Below are positions 1-8,686 of a DNA stretch of 64,000 bases, one piece after another. The notes under the pieces were generated by a model. The model saw nothing but the letters and a program-made list of their open reading frames with translations. It was not told the DNA's origin and ran no database searches. The DNA lies in the NCBI GenBank assembly GCA_964466465.1, contig CAYXNJ010000005.1, positions 8,654 through 72,653 on the forward strand, given 5' to 3'. This DNA comes from Sulfurospirillum sp964466465. GTDB taxonomy: Bacteria > Campylobacterota > Campylobacteria > Campylobacterales > Sulfurospirillaceae. Position numbers and translations under genes: made by a program. Position 1 is the first letter of the stretch; every line of letters starts with the position of its first letter.

Positions 1-743
1 CCATTTTTTGTATCTTCTTTAACTTTAAGTGTGATCTCTTTATAAAGCGTATCTACCGCGATTTTCCCACCAAAAAGTGCTGTTTTTAAAGGAATGTCGA
101 TGGTTTTTACCAAATCATCACCTTCTCTGGTGTACTCAGGACTTGATGCCACTTCAACGCTTAAAATAAGATCACCCTTTTGCCCTTGAAACGATTTGCC
201 TTTGTCTTTAACGCGCATTTTCTCGCCATTTTTAATGCCTGCTGGAATTTTGACATCAAAACTTTCATTGTTATAAGAGAGAGAATGCTTTCCACCTAAA
301 ATCGCGACATTAAACGGAATGACGATTTTAGCGCTAACGTCTAAGTCTGGTTCACCAAAACCACCAAAACCGCCGCCACCAAAACCAGAGCCACCGAATC
401 CTCCAAAACCACCCCTGCTGCTACTAAAACCACCAAATCCACCGCCACCACCAAAGATGCTGCGTAAAATATCATCTAAATTCGCACCGCCTTGGGCATG
501 TGCGAAATCATGGAAGTTTTGACCACCAAACATACTATCGCCATATTGGTCATACTGACGACGTTTTTGCTCATCACTTAAAATTTCATACGCAGCGTTA
601 ATCTCTTTGAATTTTTCTTCCGCTCCTGCATCTTTATTGATGTCAGGATGGTATTTGCGCGCTAATCTTCGGTAAGCCTTTTTGATCTCATCGGCACTCG
701 CATCTTGGGAGACATCCAATGTTTCATATAAACTTTTACTCAT
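1..743 (-). CDS. cbpA: CbpA/DnaJ-type co-chaperone, cut at its C-terminus by the window edge
   Basis: A J-domain co-chaperone that stimulates the ATPase of DnaK. The J domain (about residues 1-70) starts MSKSLYETLDVS and has the HPD motif in RKYHPDIN. A long Gly/Phe linker (about 95-130) with repeated GGFGG units follows, then the DnaJ C-terminal beta domain. No CxxCxGxG zinc repeats follow the linker, which separates CbpA from DnaJ proper. The ATG at 743 follows a purine-rich stretch. In C. jejuni cbpA is followed by hspR, so hspR is expected just beyond the left edge (inference from remembered gene order). The gene diverges from htrA. The Gly/Phe linker looks longer than usual. The antisense Pro-rich reading frame over it is a shadow. 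Confidence 0.93.
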   Translation of the reverse strand, partial: MSKSLYETLDVSQDASADEIKKAYRRLARKYHPDINKDAGAEEKFKEINAAYEILSDEQKRRQYDQYGDSMFGGQNFHDFAHAQGGANLDDILRSIFGGGGGFGGFSSSRGGFGGFGGSGFGGGGFGGFGEPDLDVSAKIVIPFNVAILGGKHSLSYNNESFDVKIPAGIKNGEKMRVKDKGKSFQGQKGDLILSVEVASSPEYTREGDDLVKTIDIPLKTALFGGKIAVDTLYKEITLKVKEDTKN

Positions 744-792
744 GGGTATTAACCTTCTTTTGGAGCACGTTTGTCCATTAATATTTATAGCG

Positions 793-827
793 ATTATACC
801 ATAAAACTTTAGTCTTGGTCAATCAAC
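793..827 (-). promoter_or_regulatory. cbpA promoter with an overlapping HspR-box (HAIR)-like operator
   Basis: Reading leftwards there is a -35 TTGACC (822-817), an 18-base spacer and a -10 TATAAT (798-793), about 50 bases before the cbpA start. On the plus strand 807-827 reads CTTTAGT, seven bases, AATCAAC. That matches the HAIR consensus CTTGAGT-N7-ACTCAAG at 6/7 and 5/7 positions with exact N7 spacing, and it covers the -35. HspR represses cbpA through such boxes in Campylobacter and Helicobacter. HspR binding here is inferred. Confidence 0.62.
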
Positions 828-875
828 TTAGTTGCTAATTTCCTTAATATTTACTTTATATTTACCTCTCTTCTT

Positions 876-881
876 TATAAT
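876..881 (+). promoter_or_regulatory. Likely -10 element of htrA
   Basis: TATAAT lies 33 bases before the htrA start in a T-rich region with no clear -35, as is common for Campylobacterota sigma-70 promoters. Confidence 0.45.
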
Positions 882-913
882 TTCATTTATAGAAACTACC
901 AAGGAGTTTAACC

Positions 914-2329
914 ATGAAAAAGATGATCTTTTTATCACTTATTGCATCCATTTCGCTGTATGCCGCAACCATTGAAATTGCCCAAATGCCTAAAGACACT
1001 CTACGTCAAGACGCTACAGCGCAAAATGTGATTCTCTCTTATCATAACGCTATCAAAGATATTAAAAAAAGTGTTGTCAACATTGCAACCACAAAAAAGA
1101 GTAAGCAAAATGACCAACTCAATGAGCTTATGCAAAATCCATTCTTTAAAGAGTTTTTTGGAAACCGTTTACCAGACCTCAAACAACAAGAACGCAAGTC
1201 GCATTCACTGGGATCTGGTGTTATCATCTCTGCAAATGGCTATATCGTAACCAATAACCACGTCGTCGAAGGAGCAGATGAAATTGTTATCACACTTCCA
1301 AATGATGACAAAGAATATAAAGCAAAAGTTATCGGAGAAGACCCTAAAACAGACCTTGCTGTCGTCAAGATAGAAGCAAAAGATCTACAAGTTGCCAAAT
1401 TTGGAGATTCTTCCAATTTACTGGAAGGTGACATCGTATTTGCCATCGGTAACCCTTTTGGTGTTGGTGAAACCATCACACAAGGAATTATCTCCGCTCT
1501 TAATAAAAACAATGTAGGACTCAACCAATACGAAAATTTCATTCAAACCGATGCTTCTATTAACCCTGGAAATTCAGGCGGCGCATTGGTAGATAGCCGT
1601 GGAGCGCTGATCGGTATTAACAGTGCGATTCTTTCTAAGACAGGCGGCAACAACGGTATAGGTTTTGCCATTCCTTCCAATATGGTACAAAAAATTGCAA
1701 CCTCTTTGATTGAATCAGGAAAAATTGAGCGCGGTTTTATGGGTGTTTCCATTGCTGATCTTACCAATGATCTTAAAGAACTCTATGAGAACAAACAAGG
1801 TGCTGTTATTTTAATGATCGAGAAAAACTCACCTGCTGAAAAAGGGGGACTACAAGTCTCAGACCTTATTTTAGAGGTCGATGGTGTCAAAATTAAAAAC
1901 TCCAATGAACTTAAAAATACCATTGCAAGCATCGCGCCTGAAAAAATGGTTAGCATTACTTATGAGCGCGATAAAAAGGTAAAAACAACCAAAGTAAAAC
2001 TCGCCAAAATGGACGCCGAACAAGTGGTCGCAGGGGAAAGTAAAGCTACAAGCCCTATTGAAGGACTCAGCCTTTTAGATATTAACGATAAAACACGTAT
2101 GCAATACCAAATTCCTAAAGAGATTGAAGGTGTACTTGTTTTAGAAGTCAAAGATGACTCAAAAGCTGAAAAAATGGGCTTTAGAGAAGGTGATATCATC
2201 ATCCAAGTCGAACAAATGCGCATTACTTCCCTTAAAGACTTAACGACTGCGTTGAAAGAGTATAAAAACAGTAAAAAACGCGTCATCATAAACCGTCAAA
2301 ACTATCGCGCTATCCTTGTTATGCCATAA
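914..2329 (+). CDS. htrA: Periplasmic serine protease/chaperone HtrA (DegP family)
   Basis: Degrades or refolds misfolded envelope proteins. It has a signal peptide (about 1-18, MKKMIFLSLIASISLYA), a trypsin-like domain with the catalytic triad H116 (TNNHVVEG), D147 (KTDLAVV) and S221 (NPGNSGGAL), and two C-terminal PDZ domains (about 265-350 and 375-465). At 471 residues it is of normal DegP length. The start has a strong AAGGAG site. It diverges from cbpA and is followed after 62 bases by the CprR-like regulator, the same order as in C. jejuni. A 9-bp hairpin lies between htrA and the regulator, so they may be only partly co-transcribed. Confidence 0.97.
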   Translation: MKKMIFLSLIASISLYAATIEIAQMPKDTLRQDATAQNVILSYHNAIKDIKKSVVNIATTKKSKQNDQLNELMQNPFFKEFFGNRLPDLKQQERKSHSLGSGVIISANGYIVTNNHVVEGADEIVITLPNDDKEYKAKVIGEDPKTDLAVVKIEAKDLQVAKFGDSSNLLEGDIVFAIGNPFGVGETITQGIISALNKNNVGLNQYENFIQTDASINPGNSGGALVDSRGALIGINSAILSKTGGNNGIGFAIPSNMVQKIATSLIESGKIERGFMGVSIADLTNDLKELYENKQGAVILMIEKNSPAEKGGLQVSDLILEVDGVKIKNSNELKNTIASIAPEKMVSITYERDKKVKTTKVKLAKMDAEQVVAGESKATSPIEGLSLLDINDKTRMQYQIPKEIEGVLVLEVKDDSKAEKMGFREGDIIIQVEQMRITSLKDLTTALKEYKNSKKRVIINRQNYRAILVMP

Positions 2330-2332
2330 CAC

Positions 2333-2354
2333 TTAGGAGGCAAAAGCCTCCTAA
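2333..2354 (+). terminator. Hairpin after htrA, possible weak terminator
   Basis: A perfect 9-bp stem, TTAGGAGGC / GCCTCCTAA, with an AAAA loop directly after the htrA stop. No T-run follows, so attenuation or mRNA-end protection is as likely as full termination. Confidence 0.5.
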
Positions 2355-2391
2355 ATTGGCTATAATAACCTTTACTAGGTAAGGAGTGCGG

Positions 2392-3072
2392 ATGACCCAT
2401 ATTTTGATGATTGAAGATGATTTAGAACTCGCTGAGATTTTGATGGAATATTTAGAACAATTTGATATTGCTGTTACCATCGCAGACGACCCTTATTTAG
2501 GGCTTTCCACACTCGATACCCAAAAATTTGACCTTGTTATTTTAGACCTCACACTTCCAGGTCTTGATGGACTTGAAGTATGCAAAGAGATACGAAAACG
2601 CCATAGCGTACCTATCATTATCTCCTCTGCACGTACCGACATTACCGATAAAGTGACCGCGTTAGAAAATGGGGCTGATGATTATTTGCCTAAACCATAC
2701 AATCCACGAGAACTGCAAGCACGTATTATGAGCTTATTGCGTCGTCAAAAAGGGGTTGTGCCCACCGAGCAAAGTGTCCAAAAACCTAAAGATTTGATTT
2801 TAAATGAAGAGCAGATGAGTATTTTACTGCACGGTAAAGAGCTACATTTAACCGCAGCAGAGTATGGTATTTTAGGCTATTTGATGAAAAAAGAAGGTGG
2901 TGTTGTATCAAGAGAAGAGCTGATTTATAACATTGAAGCTATCAGCGAAGAGACCACCAACAAAAGTATTGATGTTATTATTGGTCGTATTCGACAAAAA
3001 CTTGGTGAAAATCCAAAAGAACCTACCTACATTCATGCTGTTCGTGGTGTGGGCTATAAGTTTTTACAATGA
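2392..3072 (+). CDS. cprR: OmpR-family response regulator (CprR-like)
   Basis: A two-component output protein. The receiver domain (1-120) has acidic residues E8/D9/D10, phospho-acceptor D52 (LVILDLTLPG) and a conserved lysine in YLPKPYNP. A winged-helix DNA-binding domain (about 130-226) ends HAVRGVGYKFLQ. The start is taken as ATG 2392, five bases after AAGGAG. The GTG at 2386 lies inside that ribosome binding site. Its stop overlaps the kinase start by four bases. The position beside htrA matches C. jejuni CprRS, which affects envelope and biofilm physiology. Regulation of htrA is a reasonable guess but is not shown by the sequence. Confidence 0.88.
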   Translation: MTHILMIEDDLELAEILMEYLEQFDIAVTIADDPYLGLSTLDTQKFDLVILDLTLPGLDGLEVCKEIRKRHSVPIIISSARTDITDKVTALENGADDYLPKPYNPRELQARIMSLLRRQKGVVPTEQSVQKPKDLILNEEQMSILLHGKELHLTAAEYGILGYLMKKEGGVVSREELIYNIEAISEETTNKSIDVIIGRIRQKLGENPKEPTYIHAVRGVGYKFLQ

Positions 3073-4301
3073 CAAAATCCTCTATTTTTTACAGTATCAC
3101 CTTTATTTTTGCCATCAGTATTGTCAGCATTTTTTTGGCACTCCTTTTTTTATTGGAATACGACAAACAGACCTATACTGAAAAACTCAATACCAAATAC
3201 TCGATTATCTCTCGTGCAACGCTGTTTCATCTCAATAATTTTATTACCAATGATGAACTCAAGCGTCAGGTACAAGGCTACCAAATGCGTGAGATTACAG
3301 ACAAAGATGCCAAAGATAAAATCATTAAAGACGCACAAATTATTCAAAAAATCGCTGATCGTATTGGCACAAGTGCCATTTTACGTTATGACAATGACCA
3401 CTACTTACACATCGAAACCAAGTACTCCTCACTGCTTCTTAAAGATGAGGACTTTCAACCTTACCGTTATGATTTAATTAAGGTCATTTTTGGTGTGGTA
3501 TTTGCGATTATTATCATCGCCTACATCCTCACGATTCGCAAGCTCAAACCCCTTCGTAAACTCAAACGTCAGATGGATCGTTTTGCCAAGGGTGACCTTG
3601 ATATTAACTGTAAAACTGATGGAGAAGATGAGATCTCACAAGTGGCAAACTCATTTCATAATGCTGTTGAGCAGATCAACAAACTTAACCACTCCAGACA
3701 GCTTTTCTTACGGAACATTATGCACGAACTTAAAACACCGATTACAAAAGGGCGTATCAGTGCTGAAATGCTTGAAAATGGCAAGCAACGAGATCGTCTC
3801 ATTGGAACGTTTGAAAAACTTGAACTTTTAATTAATGAGTTTGCTTCTATCGAGCAAATTACATCAGGTGAAGGGCTTAAAAATATCAAACCGTATCGTT
3901 TGGTTGACATGCTTGATGAAGCAATTGACCTTGCAATGATTTCACCTTCTCAAATTGAAATCGAGCTGGACGATGAGATTATTTTAAACGTTGATTTTAG
4001 ACTTTTCACCACTGCCATGAAAAATGTCATCGATAATGGCATTAAATACTCTATTGATCAAACCATCAAAATTGTTGCGACCAAAGAAAAAATAGCATTT
4101 ATCAGCCAAGGCAAACCCCTCAAGTATGAATTAGAATATTATTTAGAGCCTTTTGTGCAAGAAAAAAACTCCCACCAAAGCTTTGGTTTAGGGCTTTATA
4201 TTGTTCATCACATTATCAAAGCACATCATATTAGTTTTACCTATGAACACAAAGACGGATATAATTATTTTAATTTTGAAAAAATTGAGTCGTTAGCATA
4301 G
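3069..4301 (+). CDS. cprS: Sensor histidine kinase (CprS-like)
   Basis: Membrane sensor kinase of 410 residues. It has TM1 (about 8-29), a periplasmic sensor region (30-135), TM2 (about 137-156), a HAMP-like linker, a dimerisation domain with phospho-acceptor H219 (IMHELKTPITKG), and an ATPase domain with an N-box (NVIDNGIKYS) and G2 box (FGLGLYIV). The usual DxGxG G1 box is replaced by ISQGKPL, so the adenine-contacting Asp is absent. I recall similar changes in the ArsS-like kinases of this phylum, so this may be a family trait. It is translationally coupled to the regulator (ATGA overlap). Confidence 0.88.
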   Translation: MTKSSIFYSITFIFAISIVSIFLALLFLLEYDKQTYTEKLNTKYSIISRATLFHLNNFITNDELKRQVQGYQMREITDKDAKDKIIKDAQIIQKIADRIGTSAILRYDNDHYLHIETKYSSLLLKDEDFQPYRYDLIKVIFGVVFAIIIIAYILTIRKLKPLRKLKRQMDRFAKGDLDINCKTDGEDEISQVANSFHNAVEQINKLNHSRQLFLRNIMHELKTPITKGRISAEMLENGKQRDRLIGTFEKLELLINEFASIEQITSGEGLKNIKPYRLVDMLDEAIDLAMISPSQIEIELDDEIILNVDFRLFTTAMKNVIDNGIKYSIDQTIKIVATKEKIAFISQGKPLKYELEYYLEPFVQEKNSHQSFGLGLYIVHHIIKAHHISFTYEHKDGYNYFNFEKIESLA

Positions 4302-4346
4302 ATTTTAGAGTACAATTAGAACAAATAGCTACACCAAGGAGTCTCC

Positions 4347-4748
4347 ATGTCGGGTATTGCTTTTTCAAAAATCAATCTTGCCAACCTGATTGATCATCAT
4401 ATTGCGCTTTTAGAGCGTTTTGGAATAAAAGATGAAGTTCCTTTTTCACTTATCTTTTTTTCACTAGAAGATAAAAAAGAGATAGATAGCTTAGAAATGT
4501 TTCAACGTATATTAAGAAGGACTGATGCCATTTTTAGCCATAGTAACCACTATGTTGTTATGTTAACAGGAACAGATTGGAATGGAGCAACAGAAGTACT
4601 TTCAGGCATTCAAAGCTTTTTAGACCAAGAACCATTTGATAATGTCGTCACGTATCCAGAAGATGGAACGGACTCAAAAACACTTCTCCACAAACTACAT
4701 GAACTAGTTGAAGAAAACTGTAATATTACGACGGATTTATTGAAGTAG
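4347..4748 (+). CDS. Small protein resembling a degenerate GGDEF (diguanylate cyclase-like) domain
   Basis: 133 residues with a good AAGGAG start, 45 bases after the kinase and probably in its operon. The middle (RRTDAIFSHSNHYVVMLTGT) and end (VVTYPEDGTDSKTLLHKL) follow the pattern of a GGDEF domain: 'R-x-D', then the GGDEF strand-turn-strand, then 'YP-x-DG-x-D-x-x-x-LL'. The catalytic GGDEF signature is replaced by SHSNH, so cyclase activity is not expected. There is no signal peptide or membrane segment. It could be a nucleotide-binding or protein-interaction module attached to the CprRS system. The fold assignment is by pattern only. Confidence 0.5.
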   Translation: MSGIAFSKINLANLIDHHIALLERFGIKDEVPFSLIFFSLEDKKEIDSLEMFQRILRRTDAIFSHSNHYVVMLTGTDWNGATEVLSGIQSFLDQEPFDNVVTYPEDGTDSKTLLHKLHELVEENCNITTDLLK

Positions 4749-4766
4749 GCTATATAAGCCTACTTC
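4742..4766. terminator. Bidirectional hairpin between convergent genes
   Basis: A 10-bp stem (GAAGTAGGCT / AGCCTACTTC) with loop ATATA. It overlaps the end of the GGDEF-like gene and stops just before the lolC/E stop codon, so it can serve both transcripts. Confidence 0.6.
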
Positions 4767-5969
4767 TTACTCATTTCGCAAGGTATCTAAAACGTTAATT
4801 TGTGTTGCCTTATAGGCAGGGTAATATGAAGAAAGCGCTACAATCACACTTGTTCCTAAAACAATCAGTACAAAATCAAGCATGGAGAGATCCAGTGGTA
4901 ACCTTGCAGTACCATACACATCCGCAGGTAATGAGATAATATCAAAAGAGCCCAAAACAAAGAGTGCTAGGGAACCTAAGATAATTCCAAATAGCATTCC
5001 TCCTCCACCAATCACTAAACCAAGATAAAAGAAGGTATTTTTAATCTCTTGTTTATACGCACCCAAAGAGAGTAACAGTGCAATTTCTTTACGTCTGTTC
5101 ATCACCGTCATAAGAAGTGAGCTGATGATGTTAAGGGAAGCGATGAGAATAATCAGCATTAAAACGATAAAAAGAGCACGTTTTTCCAGTGCAAGGGCGG
5201 CAAAAAAGTTGCCATTCATCTGCCACCAGCCCACAATACCCAAATCATCAGGAAGAACTTTTCTAATTTTTTCAATATCAGAAAATGGATCATCCGAATA
5301 GATATGAATACCATCAAAATGTCCTTCCTCATACTGCATCACTTGTGCTAAAGAATCAAGTGTTGTGTACATATAGGCTTTGTCATACGCATTCAATCCT
5401 GAACGAAATGAACCTTGATAGTTAAAACGCTTCATTTTAGGGATTAGACTCATGCCACCTGGATCATTTTTGGTAAAAATAAGTGTTGCCTTTTCATCGG
5501 ATGAAAACTGATGGTTTTTAGCGATTTCACTACCTGTAATCAGGTCATATTTGTCAAGCGTTTTACCCTTGATTGCTTCTGCAATAATGGCATTAATCTT
5601 TGCTTCTTGTTCAAAATTGACACCAAAAAGCATACCGCCTTCTAAACGGTTCCCTTTTTTAATAATGACTTGAGTTGAAATATAAGGGCTAAATTGAAGC
5701 TTTGGAAACTGCTCCTTAAGTGCATCAAGATGTGCTTGTTCTACAGGTGAAAAACTACGAGAGTAGATGGAGAGGGGATAATTCATGGTAAAGAGTTTTT
5801 TTTCAAACTCTTTATCAAATCCATTCATAATTGCCATAGCCACCATCAATACGGTTAGTCCAATAGCAACGCCAAAAAACGCTAAAAGAGATATAACGGT
5901 AATAAAGGGTTGAGACTTGTCAAATCGTAAATACTTTTTGACAAGATAGAGACTTAGATTTTTTTGCAC
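4767..5969 (-). CDS. lolC: LolC/LolE-family lipoprotein-release ABC permease
   Basis: FtsX-superfamily permease of the inner-membrane complex that extracts outer-membrane lipoproteins and hands them to LolA. It has an N-terminal TM (about 22-46), a large periplasmic MacB-like domain (about 47-260) and three C-terminal TMs (about 270-295, 320-345, 365-388) before the terminal ATQINVLDTLRNE. It starts with GTG at 5969 after AAGGGTATAG, nine bases after the secA stop, so it is co-transcribed with secA. No LolD ATPase is adjacent. C or E cannot be told apart, and one permease may form a homodimer. Confidence 0.85.
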   Translation of the reverse strand: MQKNLSLYLVKKYLRFDKSQPFITVISLLAFFGVAIGLTVLMVAMAIMNGFDKEFEKKLFTMNYPLSIYSRSFSPVEQAHLDALKEQFPKLQFSPYISTQVIIKKGNRLEGGMLFGVNFEQEAKINAIIAEAIKGKTLDKYDLITGSEIAKNHQFSSDEKATLIFTKNDPGGMSLIPKMKRFNYQGSFRSGLNAYDKAYMYTTLDSLAQVMQYEEGHFDGIHIYSDDPFSDIEKIRKVLPDDLGIVGWWQMNGNFFAALALEKRALFIVLMLIILIASLNIISSLLMTVMNRRKEIALLLSLGAYKQEIKNTFFYLGLVIGGGGMLFGIILGSLALFVLGSFDIISLPADVYGTARLPLDLSMLDFVLIVLGTSVIVALSSYYPAYKATQINVLDTLRNE

Positions 5970-5978
5970 CCTATACCC

Positions 5979-8561
5979 TTACGCTAAAAGCCCTTTTTTA
6001 GGACCACTCTTGCCACAACATTGCTTATATTTTTTACCACTTCCACATGGGCATGGTTCATTGCGTGCCGTTTTTTTCTCTTTATCGTCCTCATCTTCAT
6101 CACCATAAGGACTTTGATGTTGAAGTGTCGCATTGGCATTGGCTGCTTCCATTCTACGGATCATCTCTTCCATAGCACGCTTCTCTTCTTCTTCTTTGTT
6201 ATCGCGCAGTTGAACAATATGCAGTGTTCTAAAGCTCTCAAATTTAATCTGCTCAACCAGTTCAATAAAGAGATTGTAACTTTCTTTTTTATATTCAGTC
6301 AGTGGATCTTTTTGGTTGTAACCACGAAGACCGATACCCGTTTTTAAAATATCCATCTGATACAAGTGCGCTCTCCAAGCATTATCAAGCACTTGAAGGT
6401 ATAAAATACGTTCAATTTCCTTGCGTTGTGTTTCATCAACAACGGCCATTTTTGCATCGAATATTTTTTCAAGAGAATCAATAATGAATGCACGCAAATC
6501 ATCAAATTCTAAACCTTGCAATACTTCAGGTTCACATGTTTCATTCAAATCGTCTTGAAGAACAGAAACCAAACGCTCAATGTTATATTCGCTCTGAGCA
6601 ATACCTTCATAAATCTCGGCTTTAAAGAGTAAATTTGTTACAAATTCAAAACGAATCTCTTTAATTTTGCTGTCAATATCAAAATTTGGATTAAGTAATT
6701 CATTTCTAAAGTTATAAATCGTTTTACGTTGTTTGTTTGCCACATCATCATACTCTAAAAGGTGTTTACGAGATTCAAAGTGCAATGCTTCTACTTTTTT
6801 CTGAGCATTTTCAACGGCACGTGTCACCATTTTAGACTCAATGTGCTCACCCTCTTCGATGCCTAAACGCTCCATAATCGCTTTAATACGATCACTTCCA
6901 AAAATACGTAATAAATTATCTTCAAGACTAAGGTAAAAACGGCTTTTACCCACATCGCCTTGGCGACCTGAGCGTCCACGAAGCTGGTTATCGATACGGC
7001 GGCTCTCATGACGCTCTGTACCAATGATATAAAGACCACCCAGTGCCTTAATTTCATCCGTAAGTTTGATGTCAACACCACGTCCTGCCATATTGGTTGC
7101 AATGGTTACAGCGCCTTTAACACCCGCATCTTTAATGATTTGAGCCTCTTTTTCATGGTTCTTCGCATTTAAAACAGAGTGTGGCACTTTCTCTTTTTTA
7201 AGCAGTGCATGCAGCAACTCACTTTTTTCAATGGAAGCTGTACCCACAAGCACAGGCTGTCCTTTTTCATGGCATGCTTTAATATCTTTAATAACCGCTT
7301 CAAATTTCTCACGTTCTGTTTTATAGATAAGATCATTCATATCGTCTCTACGCATTGGAACATTGGTCGGAATAGAAATTACCTCTAAGTTATAAATCTG
7401 CGCAAACTCTGTAGCTTCTGTTTGAGCTGTTCCTGTCATACCTGCTAGTTTTTTATAGAGTCTAAAATAGTTTTGGAAGGTAATATCAGCAAGCGTTTGT
7501 GACTCTTCTTTGATCATCACACCTTCTTTAGCTTCTAAAGCTTGGTGTAAACCCTCACTAAAACGTCTGCCTTCACTTAAACGACCTGTAAATTCATCAA
7601 CAATAACAATCTCACCCTCTCTTACAACATAATCCACATCAGCGGTAAAGAGGTAACGTGCTTTAAGCGCTTGATCAAGATGATGCGATAAAACAGCATT
7701 TTCCAGACTGTAAAGGTTGTCCACACCAAAAAGTTTTTCAGCATTACTAATGCCTTCTTCTGTCATTAAAACCGTACGATTCTTTTCATCAACGGTAAAA
7801 TCAACTTCTTTTTTTAATTGTTTTGCTACACCATCGGCAATTTTATATCCATCAAGTGTACGATTTGCAGGACCAGAGATAATAAGAGGAGTACGTGCTT
7901 CATCAATTAAAATAGAATCCACTTCATCCACAATAACAAAGTTATGGTGACGTTGTACTTTTTCATCTAAAGAGTAGCGCATATTATCGCGTAAATAGTC
8001 AAACCCAAACTCATTGTTTGTTCCATACGTAATGTCAGCATCATACTGTTCTTTGCGTTTAATGTCATTTTCCAGATCATTGGTAACAACACCAACACTC
8101 AGACCCAAAAAGTTATAGATACGAGACATATCAGCAGCATCACGCTTTGCAAGATAATCATTGACGGTTACAACGTGAACACCTTCACCACTCATAGCAT
8201 TTAAAACAACAGGAAGTGTGGCAACTAAGGTTTTACCCTCACCTGTTTTCATCTCAGCGATATCACCGCCATGAAGGACTAAACCACCAATCATCTGCAC
8301 ATCAAAATGACGCATACCTGTTGTTCGTTTACTGGCTTCTCTTGTAATAGCAAAAACATCATTTAAAATATCATCAAGTTTTACACGAGCGGCTTGAACG
8401 TCTGCTTTAAAAGCATTAAAAGCTTCTTTTAGGGCTTCATCACTCATTTTTTCATATGTTGGCTCTAAGGCATTGATCTTCTTAACACGTCCTTGTAACT
8501 CTTTGACAACACGATCATTTTTAGTGCCAAAAATTTTACGAATAATACTACTCAACATCAT
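5979..8561 (-). CDS. secA: Preprotein translocase ATPase SecA
   Basis: Motor that drives unfolded precursors through SecYEG. 860 residues with DEAD-type nucleotide-binding domain 1 (Walker A EMKTGEGKT near 103-111, Walker B IVDEVDS), the preprotein cross-linking region, domain 2 (NMAGRGVDIKL, RGRSGRQGD), a helical scaffold, and a C-terminal SEC-C zinc site (C837, C839, C848, C849 in CPCGSGKKYKQCC) that binds SecB or phospholipid. The start MMLSS follows GAGGTG. It is first of a two-gene unit with lolC/E and diverges from lolA, so three export functions sit together, as in C. jejuni. Confidence 0.98.
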   Translation of the reverse strand: MMLSSIIRKIFGTKNDRVVKELQGRVKKINALEPTYEKMSDEALKEAFNAFKADVQAARVKLDDILNDVFAITREASKRTTGMRHFDVQMIGGLVLHGGDIAEMKTGEGKTLVATLPVVLNAMSGEGVHVVTVNDYLAKRDAADMSRIYNFLGLSVGVVTNDLENDIKRKEQYDADITYGTNNEFGFDYLRDNMRYSLDEKVQRHHNFVIVDEVDSILIDEARTPLIISGPANRTLDGYKIADGVAKQLKKEVDFTVDEKNRTVLMTEEGISNAEKLFGVDNLYSLENAVLSHHLDQALKARYLFTADVDYVVREGEIVIVDEFTGRLSEGRRFSEGLHQALEAKEGVMIKEESQTLADITFQNYFRLYKKLAGMTGTAQTEATEFAQIYNLEVISIPTNVPMRRDDMNDLIYKTEREKFEAVIKDIKACHEKGQPVLVGTASIEKSELLHALLKKEKVPHSVLNAKNHEKEAQIIKDAGVKGAVTIATNMAGRGVDIKLTDEIKALGGLYIIGTERHESRRIDNQLRGRSGRQGDVGKSRFYLSLEDNLLRIFGSDRIKAIMERLGIEEGEHIESKMVTRAVENAQKKVEALHFESRKHLLEYDDVANKQRKTIYNFRNELLNPNFDIDSKIKEIRFEFVTNLLFKAEIYEGIAQSEYNIERLVSVLQDDLNETCEPEVLQGLEFDDLRAFIIDSLEKIFDAKMAVVDETQRKEIERILYLQVLDNAWRAHLYQMDILKTGIGLRGYNQKDPLTEYKKESYNLFIELVEQIKFESFRTLHIVQLRDNKEEEEKRAMEEMIRRMEAANANATLQHQSPYGDEDEDDKEKKTARNEPCPCGSGKKYKQCCGKSGPKKGLLA

Positions 8562-8686
8562 GTGATTTCACCTCAATTTTCTTTACTTTTATTACATTTA
8601 GTCTTACTTAAAGCTTGGGATTTTATCATACTTTTACTATCTATTTGATAAAACTCCATATCTTATTATCATAACAAGGAGTTTTT

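Noticed and set aside
319..522. Pro/Lys-rich plus-strand reading frame
   Set aside because: It is the complement of the Gly/Phe linker of cbpA; no ribosome site and no family features.
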